46,024 bases of DNA, from positions 1-46,024 of the forward strand of contig JAHUUM010000017.1 in assembly GCA_019218445.1 (NCBI GenBank). Reading direction: 5' to 3'. The position numbers were made by a program, and so were the translations under genes. The notes beneath the pieces were generated by a model. That model saw only the letters and a program-made list of their open reading frames with translations. It made no database searches and had not been told where the DNA came from. This DNA comes from Weeksellaceae bacterium TAE3-ERU29. GTDB taxonomy: Bacteria; Bacteroidota; Bacteroidia; Flavobacteriales; Weeksellaceae. This document shows positions 17,661 through 25,992 of the stretch, one piece after another. Within the stretch, counting starts at the first letter, position 1; every line of letters starts with the position of its first letter.

Positions 17661-20051
17661 ATGAACCAAATCTATAAAAAACCAATTATTATCAAGAGGG
17701 ACGGAGGCAAACAAGCCTTTTCCTTACCAAAAATAGAAACTGCCATTTTAAAAGCCTTTATTGCTACGGGATATTCCAAAGATGAAGACCTCGTTCGCAG
17801 AATTTCACAATCGGTAGTAGATCGGTTGCCTGAAACCAGCGTAAGCGTGGAGGCGGTTCAGGATATCGTAGAGGAGGAAATAATGAAAGTCCGTCCTGAT
17901 GTTGCCAAAAAATATATCATATACCGAGAATGGCGTAACACCGAACGAAATAAACGCTCCGAACTCAAACAAATTATGGATGGAATTGTTTCCATTGATA
18001 AAAATGACATCAATTTGAGCAATGCCAATATGAGCAGTCATACACCGGCGGGGCAAATGATGACGTTCGCATCGGAAATCACAAAAGATTATACCTATCG
18101 ATATTTATTGCCGAAAGAATATGCCGAAGCACATAAGTTGGGTGATATTCATATTCACGATTTGGATTATTATCCTACCAAAACCACGACTTGCATTCAG
18201 TACGACCTTGCTGATTTGTTTGAAAGAGGTTTCCATACCAAAAACGGAAGTATTCGAACACCGCAAAGCATTCAGAGTTATGCCACTTTGGCGACGATTG
18301 TTTTCCAGACCAATCAGAATGAGCAACACGGAGGACAAGCGATACCCGCATTTGATTTCTTTATGGCACCGGGCGTTTATAAAACGTATTTGAAACATCT
18401 ATCTTCCCTGCTTTCTTTCGTGTTAGAAATGAAAATCAATACGAATGTAAAAAGTGCCGATATTAAAGATGATATTGCGGAAATCATTACAACCATTCTA
18501 CCTGAAAATAAAGCTCAAAAAGCATTAAATGATTATATAAAAACAAAATATAGTTTAGAACTTAGCACCGAAGAAATTCAAAAAATATGTAATAAAGCCT
18601 ACGCCAGAACGCAAAAAGATACGCACCAAGCAATGGAAGGATTTATTCATAATCTGAATACAATGCACTCGCGAGGGGGAAATCAGGTGGTGTTCAGCTC
18701 TATTAATTATGGAACGGATTTTTCTCCCGAAGGACGTATGGTGATGGAAGAATTAATGAAGGCAACGATTGAAGGTTTGGGGAAAAATGGAGAAGTGCCG
18801 GTATTCCCGATTCAGATTTTTAAAATTAAAGAAGGGATATCGTTTTCCGAAGAAGATTTTAATCTTTGTATGAATGATTTTGAAAGTGCAAAAGAAGGAA
18901 AGATAAAGTTCAAAGCTCCTAATTTCGATTTGTTTATAAAAGTCTGTGCAACTACTGCAAAAGCCTTGTTCCCTAACTTTATGTTTTTGGACTCTCCTTT
19001 CAATACAAATGAAAAGTGGGATATCAACGACCCGAAACGATACCGCTACGAATTGGCTACTATGGGGTGCCGAACAAGAGTTTACGAGAATATTCACGGA
19101 GAGAAAACTTCGCTCGGAAGAGGAAATTTATCTTTTACAACAATGAATTTACCTCGTTTAGCCATTGAAGCGATGGCAGAAGCAAAAAAAGAAAGCTACA
19201 ATGGAAATATTGAAGATTTAGCTTCTGAAAAGCTATATGCAAAAGTAAGAGAAACCGCTTGTCTTATTGCCGAGCAACTTCATCATCGATATGAATATCA
19301 GAAAACAGCTTTGGCACGTCAGTTTCCATTTATGATGGGAAATAATGTTTGGAAAGGCGGGGGAGATTTACGTCCTAATGATTCGGTTAAGGAGGTCATC
19401 AATAGCGGAACTTTAGGTATTGGTTTCATTGGTGGACACAATGCGATGACAGCAATCTACGGTGAGGGACACGGAGTTTCTCAAAAGGCTTGGGATACGC
19501 TTTATCATTGTGTGGAAGTAATGAACAATGTGGCAAAAGAATACAAAAATAAATACCAACTTAATTATTCGGTTTTGGCAACACCTGCGGAAGGTTTATC
19601 GGGAAGATTTACCCGAATGGATAAGAAGAAATTCGGTATTATTCCGGGGGTAAACGACCGCGAATATTATGTGAATTCTTTCCACGTAGATGTGCATCAG
19701 CATATTAAAATTGTAGATAAAATAAAAAAAGAAGCTCCGTTTCATGCCATTACTTCGGGCGGACATATTACCTATGTGGAACTTGATGGAGAGGCGAAAA
19801 AGAACATAAAAGCGATTGCTAAAATCGTGAAAGTGATGCGAGATGAAAATATAGGTTACGGCTCTATCAATCACCCGGTGGACACTTGCCGAGAGTGTAA
19901 CTACAAAGGCGTGATTTACGACCGATGTCCTATTTGCGATAGTGATGATATTTTGAGAATGCGACGTATTACGGGATATCTTACGGGCGACCTTAGTTCT
20001 TGGAATTCAGCGAAAAAAGCAGAGGAAAGAGATCGAGTAAAACATACTTAA
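17661..20051 (+). CDS. nrdD: anaerobic (class III) ribonucleoside-triphosphate reductase
   Basis: A 796-aa glycyl-radical enzyme that makes dNTPs without oxygen. An ATP-cone regulatory domain covers about 7-100 (IIIKRDGGKQAFSLPKIE). The catalytic body includes MHSRGGNQVVFSSINYGTD. The C-terminus has the zinc site (Cys743, Cys746, Cys756, Cys759) and the radical loop RRITGYLTGD with Gly772. It is followed by its activase nrdG. Its presence implies growth at low oxygen. Confidence 0.97.
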   Translation: MNQIYKKPIIIKRDGGKQAFSLPKIETAILKAFIATGYSKDEDLVRRISQSVVDRLPETSVSVEAVQDIVEEEIMKVRPDVAKKYIIYREWRNTERNKRSELKQIMDGIVSIDKNDINLSNANMSSHTPAGQMMTFASEITKDYTYRYLLPKEYAEAHKLGDIHIHDLDYYPTKTTTCIQYDLADLFERGFHTKNGSIRTPQSIQSYATLATIVFQTNQNEQHGGQAIPAFDFFMAPGVYKTYLKHLSSLLSFVLEMKINTNVKSADIKDDIAEIITTILPENKAQKALNDYIKTKYSLELSTEEIQKICNKAYARTQKDTHQAMEGFIHNLNTMHSRGGNQVVFSSINYGTDFSPEGRMVMEELMKATIEGLGKNGEVPVFPIQIFKIKEGISFSEEDFNLCMNDFESAKEGKIKFKAPNFDLFIKVCATTAKALFPNFMFLDSPFNTNEKWDINDPKRYRYELATMGCRTRVYENIHGEKTSLGRGNLSFTTMNLPRLAIEAMAEAKKESYNGNIEDLASEKLYAKVRETACLIAEQLHHRYEYQKTALARQFPFMMGNNVWKGGGDLRPNDSVKEVINSGTLGIGFIGGHNAMTAIYGEGHGVSQKAWDTLYHCVEVMNNVAKEYKNKYQLNYSVLATPAEGLSGRFTRMDKKKFGIIPGVNDREYYVNSFHVDVHQHIKIVDKIKKEAPFHAITSGGHITYVELDGEAKKNIKAIAKIVKVMRDENIGYGSINHPVDTCRECNYKGVIYDRCPICDSDDILRMRRITGYLTGDLSSWNSAKKAEERDRVKHT

Positions 20052-20071
20052 TCATCAGTAAAACTTACGGA

Positions 20072-20554
20072 GTGTTACGTATTTTAGATATTTTACCGGA
20101 GACTATCTTAGATGGAGATGGTATCCGGTATTCCATATATTTGTCGGGGTGTCGGCACAAATGCAAGGGTTGTCATAATCCGCAGAGTTGGGATCCGGAA
20201 AACGGAACGCCTCTAACCGAAGAATTGATTGGGAAAATCATACGCGAAATCAATGAAAATCCACTTTTGGATGGTGTTACCTTTTCGGGAGGAGACCCTT
20301 TTTATTCGCCTTCGGAATTTATTCCGTTTCTCAAGCGAGTAAAGCAGGAAACGGGACAAAATATATGGTGTTATACGGGCTACACGATTGAATATTTGAT
20401 AAAAAATAAAGAAATGAAAGAGGCTTTGCCTTTTATAGATGTTCTGGTGGACGGACGTTTTTATCAGAAATTGTTTTCTCCTTATCTTGAATTTCGAGGC
20501 AGTAGTAATCAGAGGATTATTCATAATCCTTCGCAGTTTGTAGTGGAGAAATGA
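20072..20554 (+). CDS. nrdG: anaerobic ribonucleotide reductase activating protein
   Basis: Radical SAM activase that installs the glycyl radical on NrdD. The cluster motif is SGCRHKCKGCHNPQSW (CxxxCxxC), followed by GVTFSGGDPF. I place the start at GTG 20072 (160 aa), giving VLRILDI as in relatives. An upstream ATG at 20000 would overlap nrdD by 52 bp and add 24 residues with no family match. The C-terminal RIIHNPSQFVVEK departs from the RIIDVxxSL ending usual for the family and coincides with a hairpin sequence also found at 14849-14868. Confidence 0.88.
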   Translation: MLRILDILPETILDGDGIRYSIYLSGCRHKCKGCHNPQSWDPENGTPLTEELIGKIIREINENPLLDGVTFSGGDPFYSPSEFIPFLKRVKQETGQNIWCYTGYTIEYLIKNKEMKEALPFIDVLVDGRFYQKLFSPYLEFRGSSNQRIIHNPSQFVVEK

Positions 20555-20585
20555 TGTAGATTACTATTTTCTATATCATTTTTGA
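20550..20585 (+). terminator. terminator after nrdG
   Basis: Arms AATGATGTAG and CTATATCATT (one mismatch) followed by five T. It overlaps the last codons of the convergent SdpI-like gene (stop at 20576). Closely related in sequence to the ClC terminator at 14801. Confidence 0.75.
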
Positions 20586-20908
20586 TTAAATTTTCCCTTT
20601 AATTTCTTTTCTACAAGAATAAAGAGAATAATTGGGACTAAAATTAATAATGCCAAAGCAATAATAATAGTTATTAAATCTTCTAATTTTAACCAAAAAA
20701 GAAACATAATGAGCATTGCATATACTCCACCACTCCACATCATTAATCTACCTGAATATTTTTGTGCAAAACTCCAATGGTAAATATCTTTCATTGAGCG
20801 TTTAGTTCGGTAACCATATAAAGAATTTATATTCTTAGGTGGAAATTGATACAAAATAAATCCGGCAATGATGAAAATAAGACCAAAAGATAATAAAGTG
20901 AAATTCAT
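20576..20908 (-). CDS. SdpI-family membrane protein
   Basis: A 110-aa protein with three hydrophobic helices. The segment NSLYGYRTKRSMKDIYHWSF followed by AQKYSGRLM is the SdpI-domain hallmark (YGYRTxxSMK, W, Axxxs/G). SdpI of Bacillus gives immunity to the SdpC killing factor; in Bacteroidota such small proteins are common and their role is open. Convergent with nrdG. Confidence 0.75.
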   Translation of the reverse strand: MNFTLLSFGLIFIIAGFILYQFPPKNINSLYGYRTKRSMKDIYHWSFAQKYSGRLMMWSGGVYAMLIMFLFWLKLEDLITIIIALALLILVPIILFILVEKKLKGKFNQK

Positions 20909-20963
20909 TTTTTGGTTTTTAGTAAATATATAAAATTTAATTATAATTTCATTCTCAAAAATA

Positions 20964-21002
20964 AAAAACGCTACACAAGAAATTTGATTGTGCAGCGTTT
21001 TT
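20964..21002 (-). terminator. terminator after asnB
   Basis: Arms of 15 nt (AAAAACGCTACACAA and TTGTGCAGCGTTTTT, one mismatch) with a 9-nt loop, 20 bp past the asnB stop. The flanking A and T runs make it usable on both strands. Confidence 0.85.
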
Positions 21003-21022
21003 CAATGATAAAAAATTGATTT

Positions 21023-22693
21023 TTATTTTTTATATGCATCAGCGTGAACTTTTGCTACCGCACGTCCGCTTGGATCGTTCATATTTCTGAAAGACTCGTC
21101 CCAAGCCAAAGCTGTAGGTGTACTACAAGCCACTGACGGAACTGACGGAACTGTTAATGCTGCCGAATCTGATGGAAAATGCTCTTCAAAAATACTTCTG
21201 TAATAATATTCTTCTTTAGAAGTTGGTGTTTGAACAGGGAAACGGTGTTTTGCGTTTTTCAAATCCTCATCGCTCACTTTTTCATTTACCAATTCTTTTA
21301 ATTTATCTATCCAAGAATAACCTACTCCATCAGAGAATTGCTCTTTTTGTCGCCATGCTACTTCTTCTGGTAAATAATCCTCAAAGGCTTTTCTAAGCAC
21401 CCATTTTTCCATTCTTTCCGGTGTTATCATTTTATCTTTTGGGTTGATTGTCATAGCTACATCCATAAATTCTTTGTCCAAGAATGGCACACGTCCTTCA
21501 ATTCCCCAAGCCATTAATGATTTATTGGCACGTAAACAATCATATTTGTATAAATTGTCTAATTTACGAACAGTTTCTTCATGAAATTCTTTGGCATTCG
21601 GTGCTTTATGGAAATATAAATATCCTCCAAATAACTCGTCTGAACCTTCACCCGAAAGTACCATTTTTATTCCCATCGATTTAATTACACGAGCCATTAA
21701 ATACATTGGGGTTGAAGCTCTTACGGTTGTAATATCATACGTTTCTAAATAGAAAATCACATCTTTAATTGCGTCTAATCCTTCTTGAATCGTGAATTTT
21801 ATTTCGTGGTGAATAGTCCCTATATAGTCCGCTACTTTTTGTGCCGCAGCCAAATCAGGTGAACCTTCCAATCCTACGGCAAATGAATGCAAACGCGGAT
21901 ACCATGCTTGTTCTTGGTCGTCTGATTCGATTCGTTTTTCTGAGAATTTTTTAGCCAAAGCCGAAGTGATTGAAGAATCTAAACCTCCGGAAAGTAAAAC
22001 GCCATAAGGCACGTCCGACATTAATTGTCTGTGTACTGCATCTTCTAAGGCTTTGCGAAGTTTTGTAATATCTGTTTCATTGTCTTTTACATTGTCGTAT
22101 TCTCTCCAATCTCTGGTGTACCATTGTTTAAGCTCTCCGTCTTTGCTATGTAAATAATGCCCCGGTAAGAAAACTTCTATTTTATTACAATGTCCTTCCA
22201 ATGATTTTAATTCAGAGGCTACGTAAAAAGTTCCGTGCTTATCCCAACCGATATATAAAGGAATGATTCCCATGTGGTCTCTTGAAATAAAGTATTCATC
22301 GGTCTGTGTATCATATATTGCAAATCCGAAAATCCCGTTTAAGTCATCTACAAAATCTACTCCTTTTTCTGCAAATAACGGAATGATAACCTCACAGTCT
22401 GAGTTGGTTTGAAATTCGTATTTATCTTGATATTTTTTTCTTAATTCTCTATGGTTATAAATTTCTCCGTTCACGGCTAAAACATATCTCCCGTCGGGAC
22501 TTATCAAAGGTTGTTTTCCTGAAGTCGGATCTACAATAGCTAAACGCTCGTGGGCTAAAATTACTTTATCGTTACTGAATATTCCACTCCAGTCCGGTCC
22601 GCGATGTCTTAGGCATTTTGCCATTTCTAAAATTTGAGGTCTTAATTCCTCTGCTGATTGTTTTAAATCAAATGCTCCTACTATTCCACACAT
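21023..22693 (-). CDS. asnB: asparagine synthetase B (glutamine-hydrolysing)
   Basis: A 556-aa enzyme that makes asparagine from aspartate, glutamine and ATP. Cys2 (MCGIVGAFD) is the glutaminase nucleophile; the N-terminal domain also shows RHRGPD and NGEIYNH. The ATP-pyrophosphatase loop is SGGLDS (235-240), followed later by SGEGSDELFGGY. Length is typical of the AsnB form. Expression should be controlled by the attenuator at 22725-22848. It is monocistronic and ends at the terminator 20964-21002. Confidence 0.96.
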   Translation of the reverse strand: MCGIVGAFDLKQSAEELRPQILEMAKCLRHRGPDWSGIFSNDKVILAHERLAIVDPTSGKQPLISPDGRYVLAVNGEIYNHRELRKKYQDKYEFQTNSDCEVIIPLFAEKGVDFVDDLNGIFGFAIYDTQTDEYFISRDHMGIIPLYIGWDKHGTFYVASELKSLEGHCNKIEVFLPGHYLHSKDGELKQWYTRDWREYDNVKDNETDITKLRKALEDAVHRQLMSDVPYGVLLSGGLDSSITSALAKKFSEKRIESDDQEQAWYPRLHSFAVGLEGSPDLAAAQKVADYIGTIHHEIKFTIQEGLDAIKDVIFYLETYDITTVRASTPMYLMARVIKSMGIKMVLSGEGSDELFGGYLYFHKAPNAKEFHEETVRKLDNLYKYDCLRANKSLMAWGIEGRVPFLDKEFMDVAMTINPKDKMITPERMEKWVLRKAFEDYLPEEVAWRQKEQFSDGVGYSWIDKLKELVNEKVSDEDLKNAKHRFPVQTPTSKEEYYYRSIFEEHFPSDSAALTVPSVPSVACSTPTALAWDESFRNMNDPSGRAVAKVHADAYKK

Positions 22694-22724
22694 ATTTTCT
22701 TATTTTTCTTAATTTATTTTATAA

Positions 22725-22762
22725 TAAAAAACCTCTTATCCTTACTCGGACAAGAGGTTTTT
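22725..22762 (-). terminator. leader terminator of the asnB attenuator
   Basis: On the minus strand, AAAACCTCTTGTCC (22761-22748) pairs with GGATAAGAGGTTTT (22741-22728), 14 bp including one G-U, with a GAGTAA loop and six T. It lies 32 bp before the asnB start, so if it forms it should stop transcription before the gene. Two alternative pairings can break it (see the leader entry). Confidence 0.8.
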
Positions 22763-22811
22763 ATTTCTATTTTAATAATAAACAACTTGCCCTATGCTTT
22801 TGCGTAAGGAT
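22738..22811 (-). promoter_or_regulatory. antiterminator pairings in the asnB leader
   Basis: Two alternative helices compete with the terminator. GGGCAAG at 22792-22786 (starting on the last base of the leader stop codon) can pair with CUUGUCC at 22754-22748 (7 bp, one G-U). AUCCUUAC at 22811-22804, inside the leader reading frame after the Asn codons, can pair with GUAAGGAU at 22745-22738 (8 bp). Each uses one arm of the terminator. A ribosome held at the Asn codons leaves both free; one that reaches the stop codon covers both. Confidence 0.65.
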
Positions 22812-22848
22812 TATTATTAATGTTGTTATTATTATTTAAAAATATCAT
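22792..22848 (-). CDS. asparagine-rich leader peptide of asnB
   Basis: A short frame starting ATG at 22848 and ending TAG at 22792 encodes MIFLNNNNNINNNPYAKA. Eight of its 18 residues are Asn, in runs of five and three. It lies about 13 bp after a predicted transcription start and 98 bp before asnB. It is followed by a terminator that overlaps two alternative pairings. This is the layout of a translational attenuation leader: scarce Asn-tRNA would stall the ribosome and let asnB be read. The stretch is too short for ordinary gene callers. Peptide and structures are read directly; function is inferred. Confidence 0.8.
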   Translation of the reverse strand: MIFLNNNNNINNNPYAKA

Positions 22849-22867
22849 TTCTTTTGTTTAATTATTG

Positions 22868-22897
22868 CAAATATATTATTTTTTTTGATTTTACCAA
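22868..22897 (-). promoter_or_regulatory. predicted promoter of the asnB leader
   Basis: On the minus strand TTGG (22897-22894), 18 nt, then TATATTTG (22875-22868). The -7 box matches the Bacteroidota consensus TAnnTTTG and the spacing is right; the -33 box is an imperfect TTTG. Transcription would start about 13 bp before the leader peptide. Confidence 0.6.
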
Positions 22898-22951
22898 TAA
22901 ATATTATTACATTTTTTTAAATAACTTTGCATATTATAAGTAGAAAAATTC

Positions 22952-23239
22952 ATGAAAATTATTACGAAAATAATACTTACAATTCCTTTTATTTATTGGA
23001 TAATACTTTTAGTCGCAGGAAATTTCCCTTCTATTCCTATGGCGTATTATACATATGCAACTTTATGGATATTAGGTATGATTATATTATTTATGACTGT
23101 CCTCTATCTTATTTATAGGATAAACAAGAAACAAATTGAAAGAGAGAAAAGAAATGATATTATTTTATATATGTTTATTTTTATCCCTTATATGATTTAT
23201 TATATATGGTATATTGATGATAAATTACAAGATAAATAG
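22952..23239 (+). CDS. small three-helix membrane protein
   Basis: A 95-aa protein with three hydrophobic segments (about 5-24, 32-55 and 71-88), a basic stretch INKKQIEREKRND between helices 2 and 3, and an aromatic-rich last helix. I recognise no family. A TAACTTTG -7-like element at 22922-22929 lies 22 bp upstream, so it is probably transcribed on its own, divergent from asnB. Confidence 0.6.
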   Translation: MKIITKIILTIPFIYWIILLVAGNFPSIPMAYYTYATLWILGMIILFMTVLYLIYRINKKQIEREKRNDIILYMFIFIPYMIYYIWYIDDKLQDK

Positions 23240-23303
23240 TATCAGTAATTTAGAATTAAGAATATTATTTTTAACTTAGATTGTATAATAATAAATAATT
23301 ATT

Positions 23304-23333
23304 TTTGTATTAAAAAATTAATTTATATATTTG
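23304..23333 (+). promoter_or_regulatory. rpmH promoter
   Basis: TTTG (23304-23307), 18 nt, then TATATTTG (23326-23333): an exact match to the Bacteroidota housekeeping promoter. It lies 49 bp before the rpmH start and is the best evidence in the window for the phylum. Confidence 0.8.
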
Positions 23334-23364
23334 CACTCCGATTGAATAATAGGGTTAGGTTTAA

Positions 23365-23538
<174 letters not shown>

Positions 23539-23569
23539 TATTTGATACATTATCTTAGAAAAATATTAT

Positions 23570-23599
23570 ACCACATAATTTTTGTTTATGTGGTTTTTT
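23570..23599 (+). terminator. terminator after rpmH
   Basis: Perfect 9-bp arms ACCACATAA and TTATGTGGT with a 7-nt loop, followed by TTTTTT, 32 bp after the rpmH stop. Confidence 0.85.
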
Positions 23600-23620
23600 A
23601 TTTGTTCGTATAATAGAATT

Positions 23621-23653
23621 AAAAATCCCGTATAATTGTTTTACGGGATTTTT
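23621..23653 (-). terminator. terminator after the DUF1080 gene
   Basis: Perfect 12-bp arms AAAAATCCCGTA and TACGGGATTTTT with a 9-nt loop, 18 bp after the stop of the minus-strand gene at 23671. Usable on both strands. Confidence 0.8.
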
Positions 23654-23670
23654 TATAATTTATTTTTTTA

Positions 23671-24261
23671 TTACTTCAAAGGAGTTAATTTTATATTTTT
23701 GAATCTAATATCTCCGGCATGTCCTTCTCCGGTTGCTTGTAATAGAATATGACCATCTTGCAATGTATCATTTTTGATATCTACGGTTAAGACATCATTT
23801 ATCCAAACTTGAACACGTCCATTTTCTGTTCTAATTTTATATCTGTTCCACTTATTATTTGTATCAATTGTAGCTAAAGGAATCGCTCTATTTACAATTC
23901 CACCTGTTCTGTAATCAGGATTTGGTCGTCCGTCCCATATATTTATTTCATGGCAAGTTTCTGCACTCATTTTCTGATCCTGGCAATGAATAAACACTCC
24001 GGAGTTTATGTAATCATCCGGTTTAAAATCTAACTCTAAAATATAATTACCATATTTTTTCTGAGTAACTGCAAAACCGGTTTCTCGGTTGGTCACACTA
24101 CCTATCAAATCTCCATCAGAATATTCCCAAGCAGCATTTCCTCCGGCAACCCAATCTTTCCCCTCTTCTTTGAACAAAGTTTGTGTATTTTTACAACCAA
24201 TACTTGAAAGTAAAATGACTAAAAATGATAAACTAAATATTGCTCTCTTAAAAACTCTCAT
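23671..24261 (-). CDS. DUF1080 (3-keto-disaccharide hydrolase-like) lipoprotein
   Basis: A 196-aa lipoprotein: signal ending LLSSIGC with the lipid cysteine at 23. The rest is one DUF1080 concanavalin-like beta sandwich: NYILELDFKPDDYINSGVFI, a HEINIWDG motif, then GRVQVWINDVL and GDIRFKNIKL. Family members act on 3-keto sugars or bind glycans at the cell surface. No partner dehydrogenase is nearby, so the substrate is unknown. Confidence 0.85.
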   Translation of the reverse strand: MRVFKRAIFSLSFLVILLSSIGCKNTQTLFKEEGKDWVAGGNAAWEYSDGDLIGSVTNRETGFAVTQKKYGNYILELDFKPDDYINSGVFIHCQDQKMSAETCHEINIWDGRPNPDYRTGGIVNRAIPLATIDTNNKWNRYKIRTENGRVQVWINDVLTVDIKNDTLQDGHILLQATGEGHAGDIRFKNIKLTPLK

Positions 24262-24442
24262 CTTATAATTTTTTATTGTTAATATTCATTTATTAAGTAT
24301 TAAGCTATTACACAAATTTAAATATTTACAATTTAAATATCGAAAAAATAAAGTATTCTAAAATATGAAATTAATTAGCTTAATTATATTAACAAAAACG
24401 TAAAAAATATAATAAAATTAAGAAGTTGAAAATTCTATTTTG

Positions 24443-24450
24443 TAATTTTG
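24443..24450 (+). promoter_or_regulatory. -7 element before the AEC transporter
   Basis: TAATTTTG matches the TAnnTTTG box. It overlaps a TTG at 24448 that could be taken as the gene start, which argues that the true start is the ATG at 24475. Confidence 0.45.
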
Positions 24451-24474
24451 TATTCTAAATTTTTAGAAATAATT

Positions 24475-25386
24475 ATGGATAATTTTATTTTAATAATTAT
24501 TTGTATAGCTTCTGCTATCCTCTTAAGAGAAACCAATATTTTACCAAAAAACGCACATATTACAATAAATAAAATTATTATTTATTTATCGTTACCGGCA
24601 TTGGTTTTATATTTTATTCCGCAAATAAGCTTTAATCATGAATTGTTTTATGCTTTATTAATGCCTTGGATTGCGTTTTTTATAAGCTTTATATTGTTTT
24701 TTACACTTTCTAAAATATATCATTGGCCAAAAGGTTTAACGGGTGCTTTAATATTGCTCTCGGGATTGGGAAATACTTCATTTTTAGGAATTCCGTTTGT
24801 TCAGGCAATGTTTGGCGAACACCAAATAAAAAATGTTTTAATTATAGACCAAGCGGGTTCGTTTGTAATACTCAGCACTGTTGGATTACTTATTTGCTCA
24901 AATGCTTCTAAAGAAAAAGCTACATTAAAATCTGTTGGAAATAAATTATTTAGATTTCCGCCTTTTGTCGCTTTTTTATTTGCTTTAATTTTAAATCTTA
25001 ACAATGTAGAATTGCCTTCTTTTATTGTAAAATCGGCACAGACACTCGGCTCTACGGTTGTGCCTTTGGCTTTATTGTCCATCGGATTACAACTAAGGCT
25101 GGAAAGAAACAGTTTACACTGGAATTACGTAGCTTTAGGGTTATTCTGTAAATTAATTATAATCCCTGCCGTTATCGTGTTTTTATATTATTTTATACTC
25201 GGAATGAACAGTGAATTAACCAAAGTAATAATCATAGAATCTGCTATGCCTCCAATGGTTACTGCCGGAATAGTGGCTGCCGCTTATGGTATAAAACCAA
25301 GATTTTGCGGAATATTGGTAGGGTACGGAATTCCCGTTTCTATTATTACTTTAGCATTTTGGTATTGGGTAACAACTTTGATTTAA
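24475..25386 (+). CDS. AEC-family (auxin efflux carrier-like) transporter
   Basis: A 303-aa inner-membrane protein with about ten helices. Family marks are NKIIIYLSLPALVLYFIP near the N-terminus, LSGLGNTSFLGIPFVQAMFG in the middle and VIIIESAMPPMVTAGIVAAA near the C-terminus. Bacterial AEC members move organic anions such as malate. I start at ATG 24475, because an upstream TTG lies inside a promoter element. Ends convergent with the HAD gene with only 2 bp between stops. Confidence 0.88.
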   Translation: MDNFILIIICIASAILLRETNILPKNAHITINKIIIYLSLPALVLYFIPQISFNHELFYALLMPWIAFFISFILFFTLSKIYHWPKGLTGALILLSGLGNTSFLGIPFVQAMFGEHQIKNVLIIDQAGSFVILSTVGLLICSNASKEKATLKSVGNKLFRFPPFVAFLFALILNLNNVELPSFIVKSAQTLGSTVVPLALLSIGLQLRLERNSLHWNYVALGLFCKLIIIPAVIVFLYYFILGMNSELTKVIIIESAMPPMVTAGIVAAAYGIKPRFCGILVGYGIPVSIITLAFWYWVTTLI

Positions 25387-25388
25387 TT

Positions 25389-25991
25389 TTATAGAATATC
25401 AAATTCTTTTAAATCTTTTCTTAGCTGCTCGGGAGTTGTAAATTGAACTGCGTTTATGCCTAAATCTTTTGCAGCTTTTACATTGTCTTTATTATCGTCT
25501 ATAAAGAAACATTCCTCGGCTTTTAAATTATATCTGTTTAAAAGTAATTTATAAATTTCGGGGTCGGGTTTAATTAATTCCTCTTCTCCGGAAACTAAAA
25601 TTCCGTCGAATAAATTAAAGAAATCAAATCTTTTGTAAGCAATATCTATGGTTTCCGCAGACCAATTAGTAAGTCCGTAAAGTGGATATTTTTCTTTTAA
25701 TTCTTTTAAAATTTCTACCGTTCCCGATATCTCCGATTTTAGCATACTTTCCCACTCTCCATAAAATCTCGCTATCATTTCGCTATGCTCGGGATATTGA
25801 TTTTGTAAAAGTTTGGTAGCCTCTGCCATAGACCGACCTCTATCCTGCTCTACATTCCATTCGTTGGTGCAAATATTTGCCAGAAACCACTCCATTTCCT
25901 CCTCTTTCTGAAAGTATTTACGAAAAACATACCGAGGGTTCCAATCAACTAATACACCACCAAAATCAAATATTATATTTTTTATTTTCAT
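25389..25991 (-). CDS. HAD-superfamily sugar-phosphatase-like hydrolase
   Basis: A 200-aa HAD protein of the YihX type. Motif I is FDFGGVLVDWNP with nucleophile Asp9; the usual second Asp is replaced by Gly, as in YihX-like proteins. Motif II is GLTNWS and motif IV is FFIDDNKDN. YihX of E. coli removes phosphate from glucose 1-phosphate; the substrate here is not known. It follows the CYTH gene with a 1-bp gap, so the two are co-transcribed. Confidence 0.85.
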   Translation of the reverse strand: MKIKNIIFDFGGVLVDWNPRYVFRKYFQKEEEMEWFLANICTNEWNVEQDRGRSMAEATKLLQNQYPEHSEMIARFYGEWESMLKSEISGTVEILKELKEKYPLYGLTNWSAETIDIAYKRFDFFNLFDGILVSGEEELIKPDPEIYKLLLNRYNLKAEECFFIDDNKDNVKAAKDLGINAVQFTTPEQLRKDLKEFDIL

Positions 25992-25992
25992 A

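Noticed and set aside
20000-20071. Upstream ATG start for nrdG
   Set aside because: It overlaps nrdD by 52 bp and adds residues with no family counterpart. The choice is not certain, because Bacteroidota lack strong ribosome-binding sites to decide it.
22618-22839. Plus-strand open frame across the asnB start and leader
   Set aside because: It is the antisense of the asnB N-terminus and attenuator; its apparent coding is a by-product of the Asn codon run and terminator arms.
24448-24474. TTG start giving a longer AEC transporter
   Set aside because: The TTG lies within the TAATTTTG promoter element, and the family match begins at the ATG at 24475.
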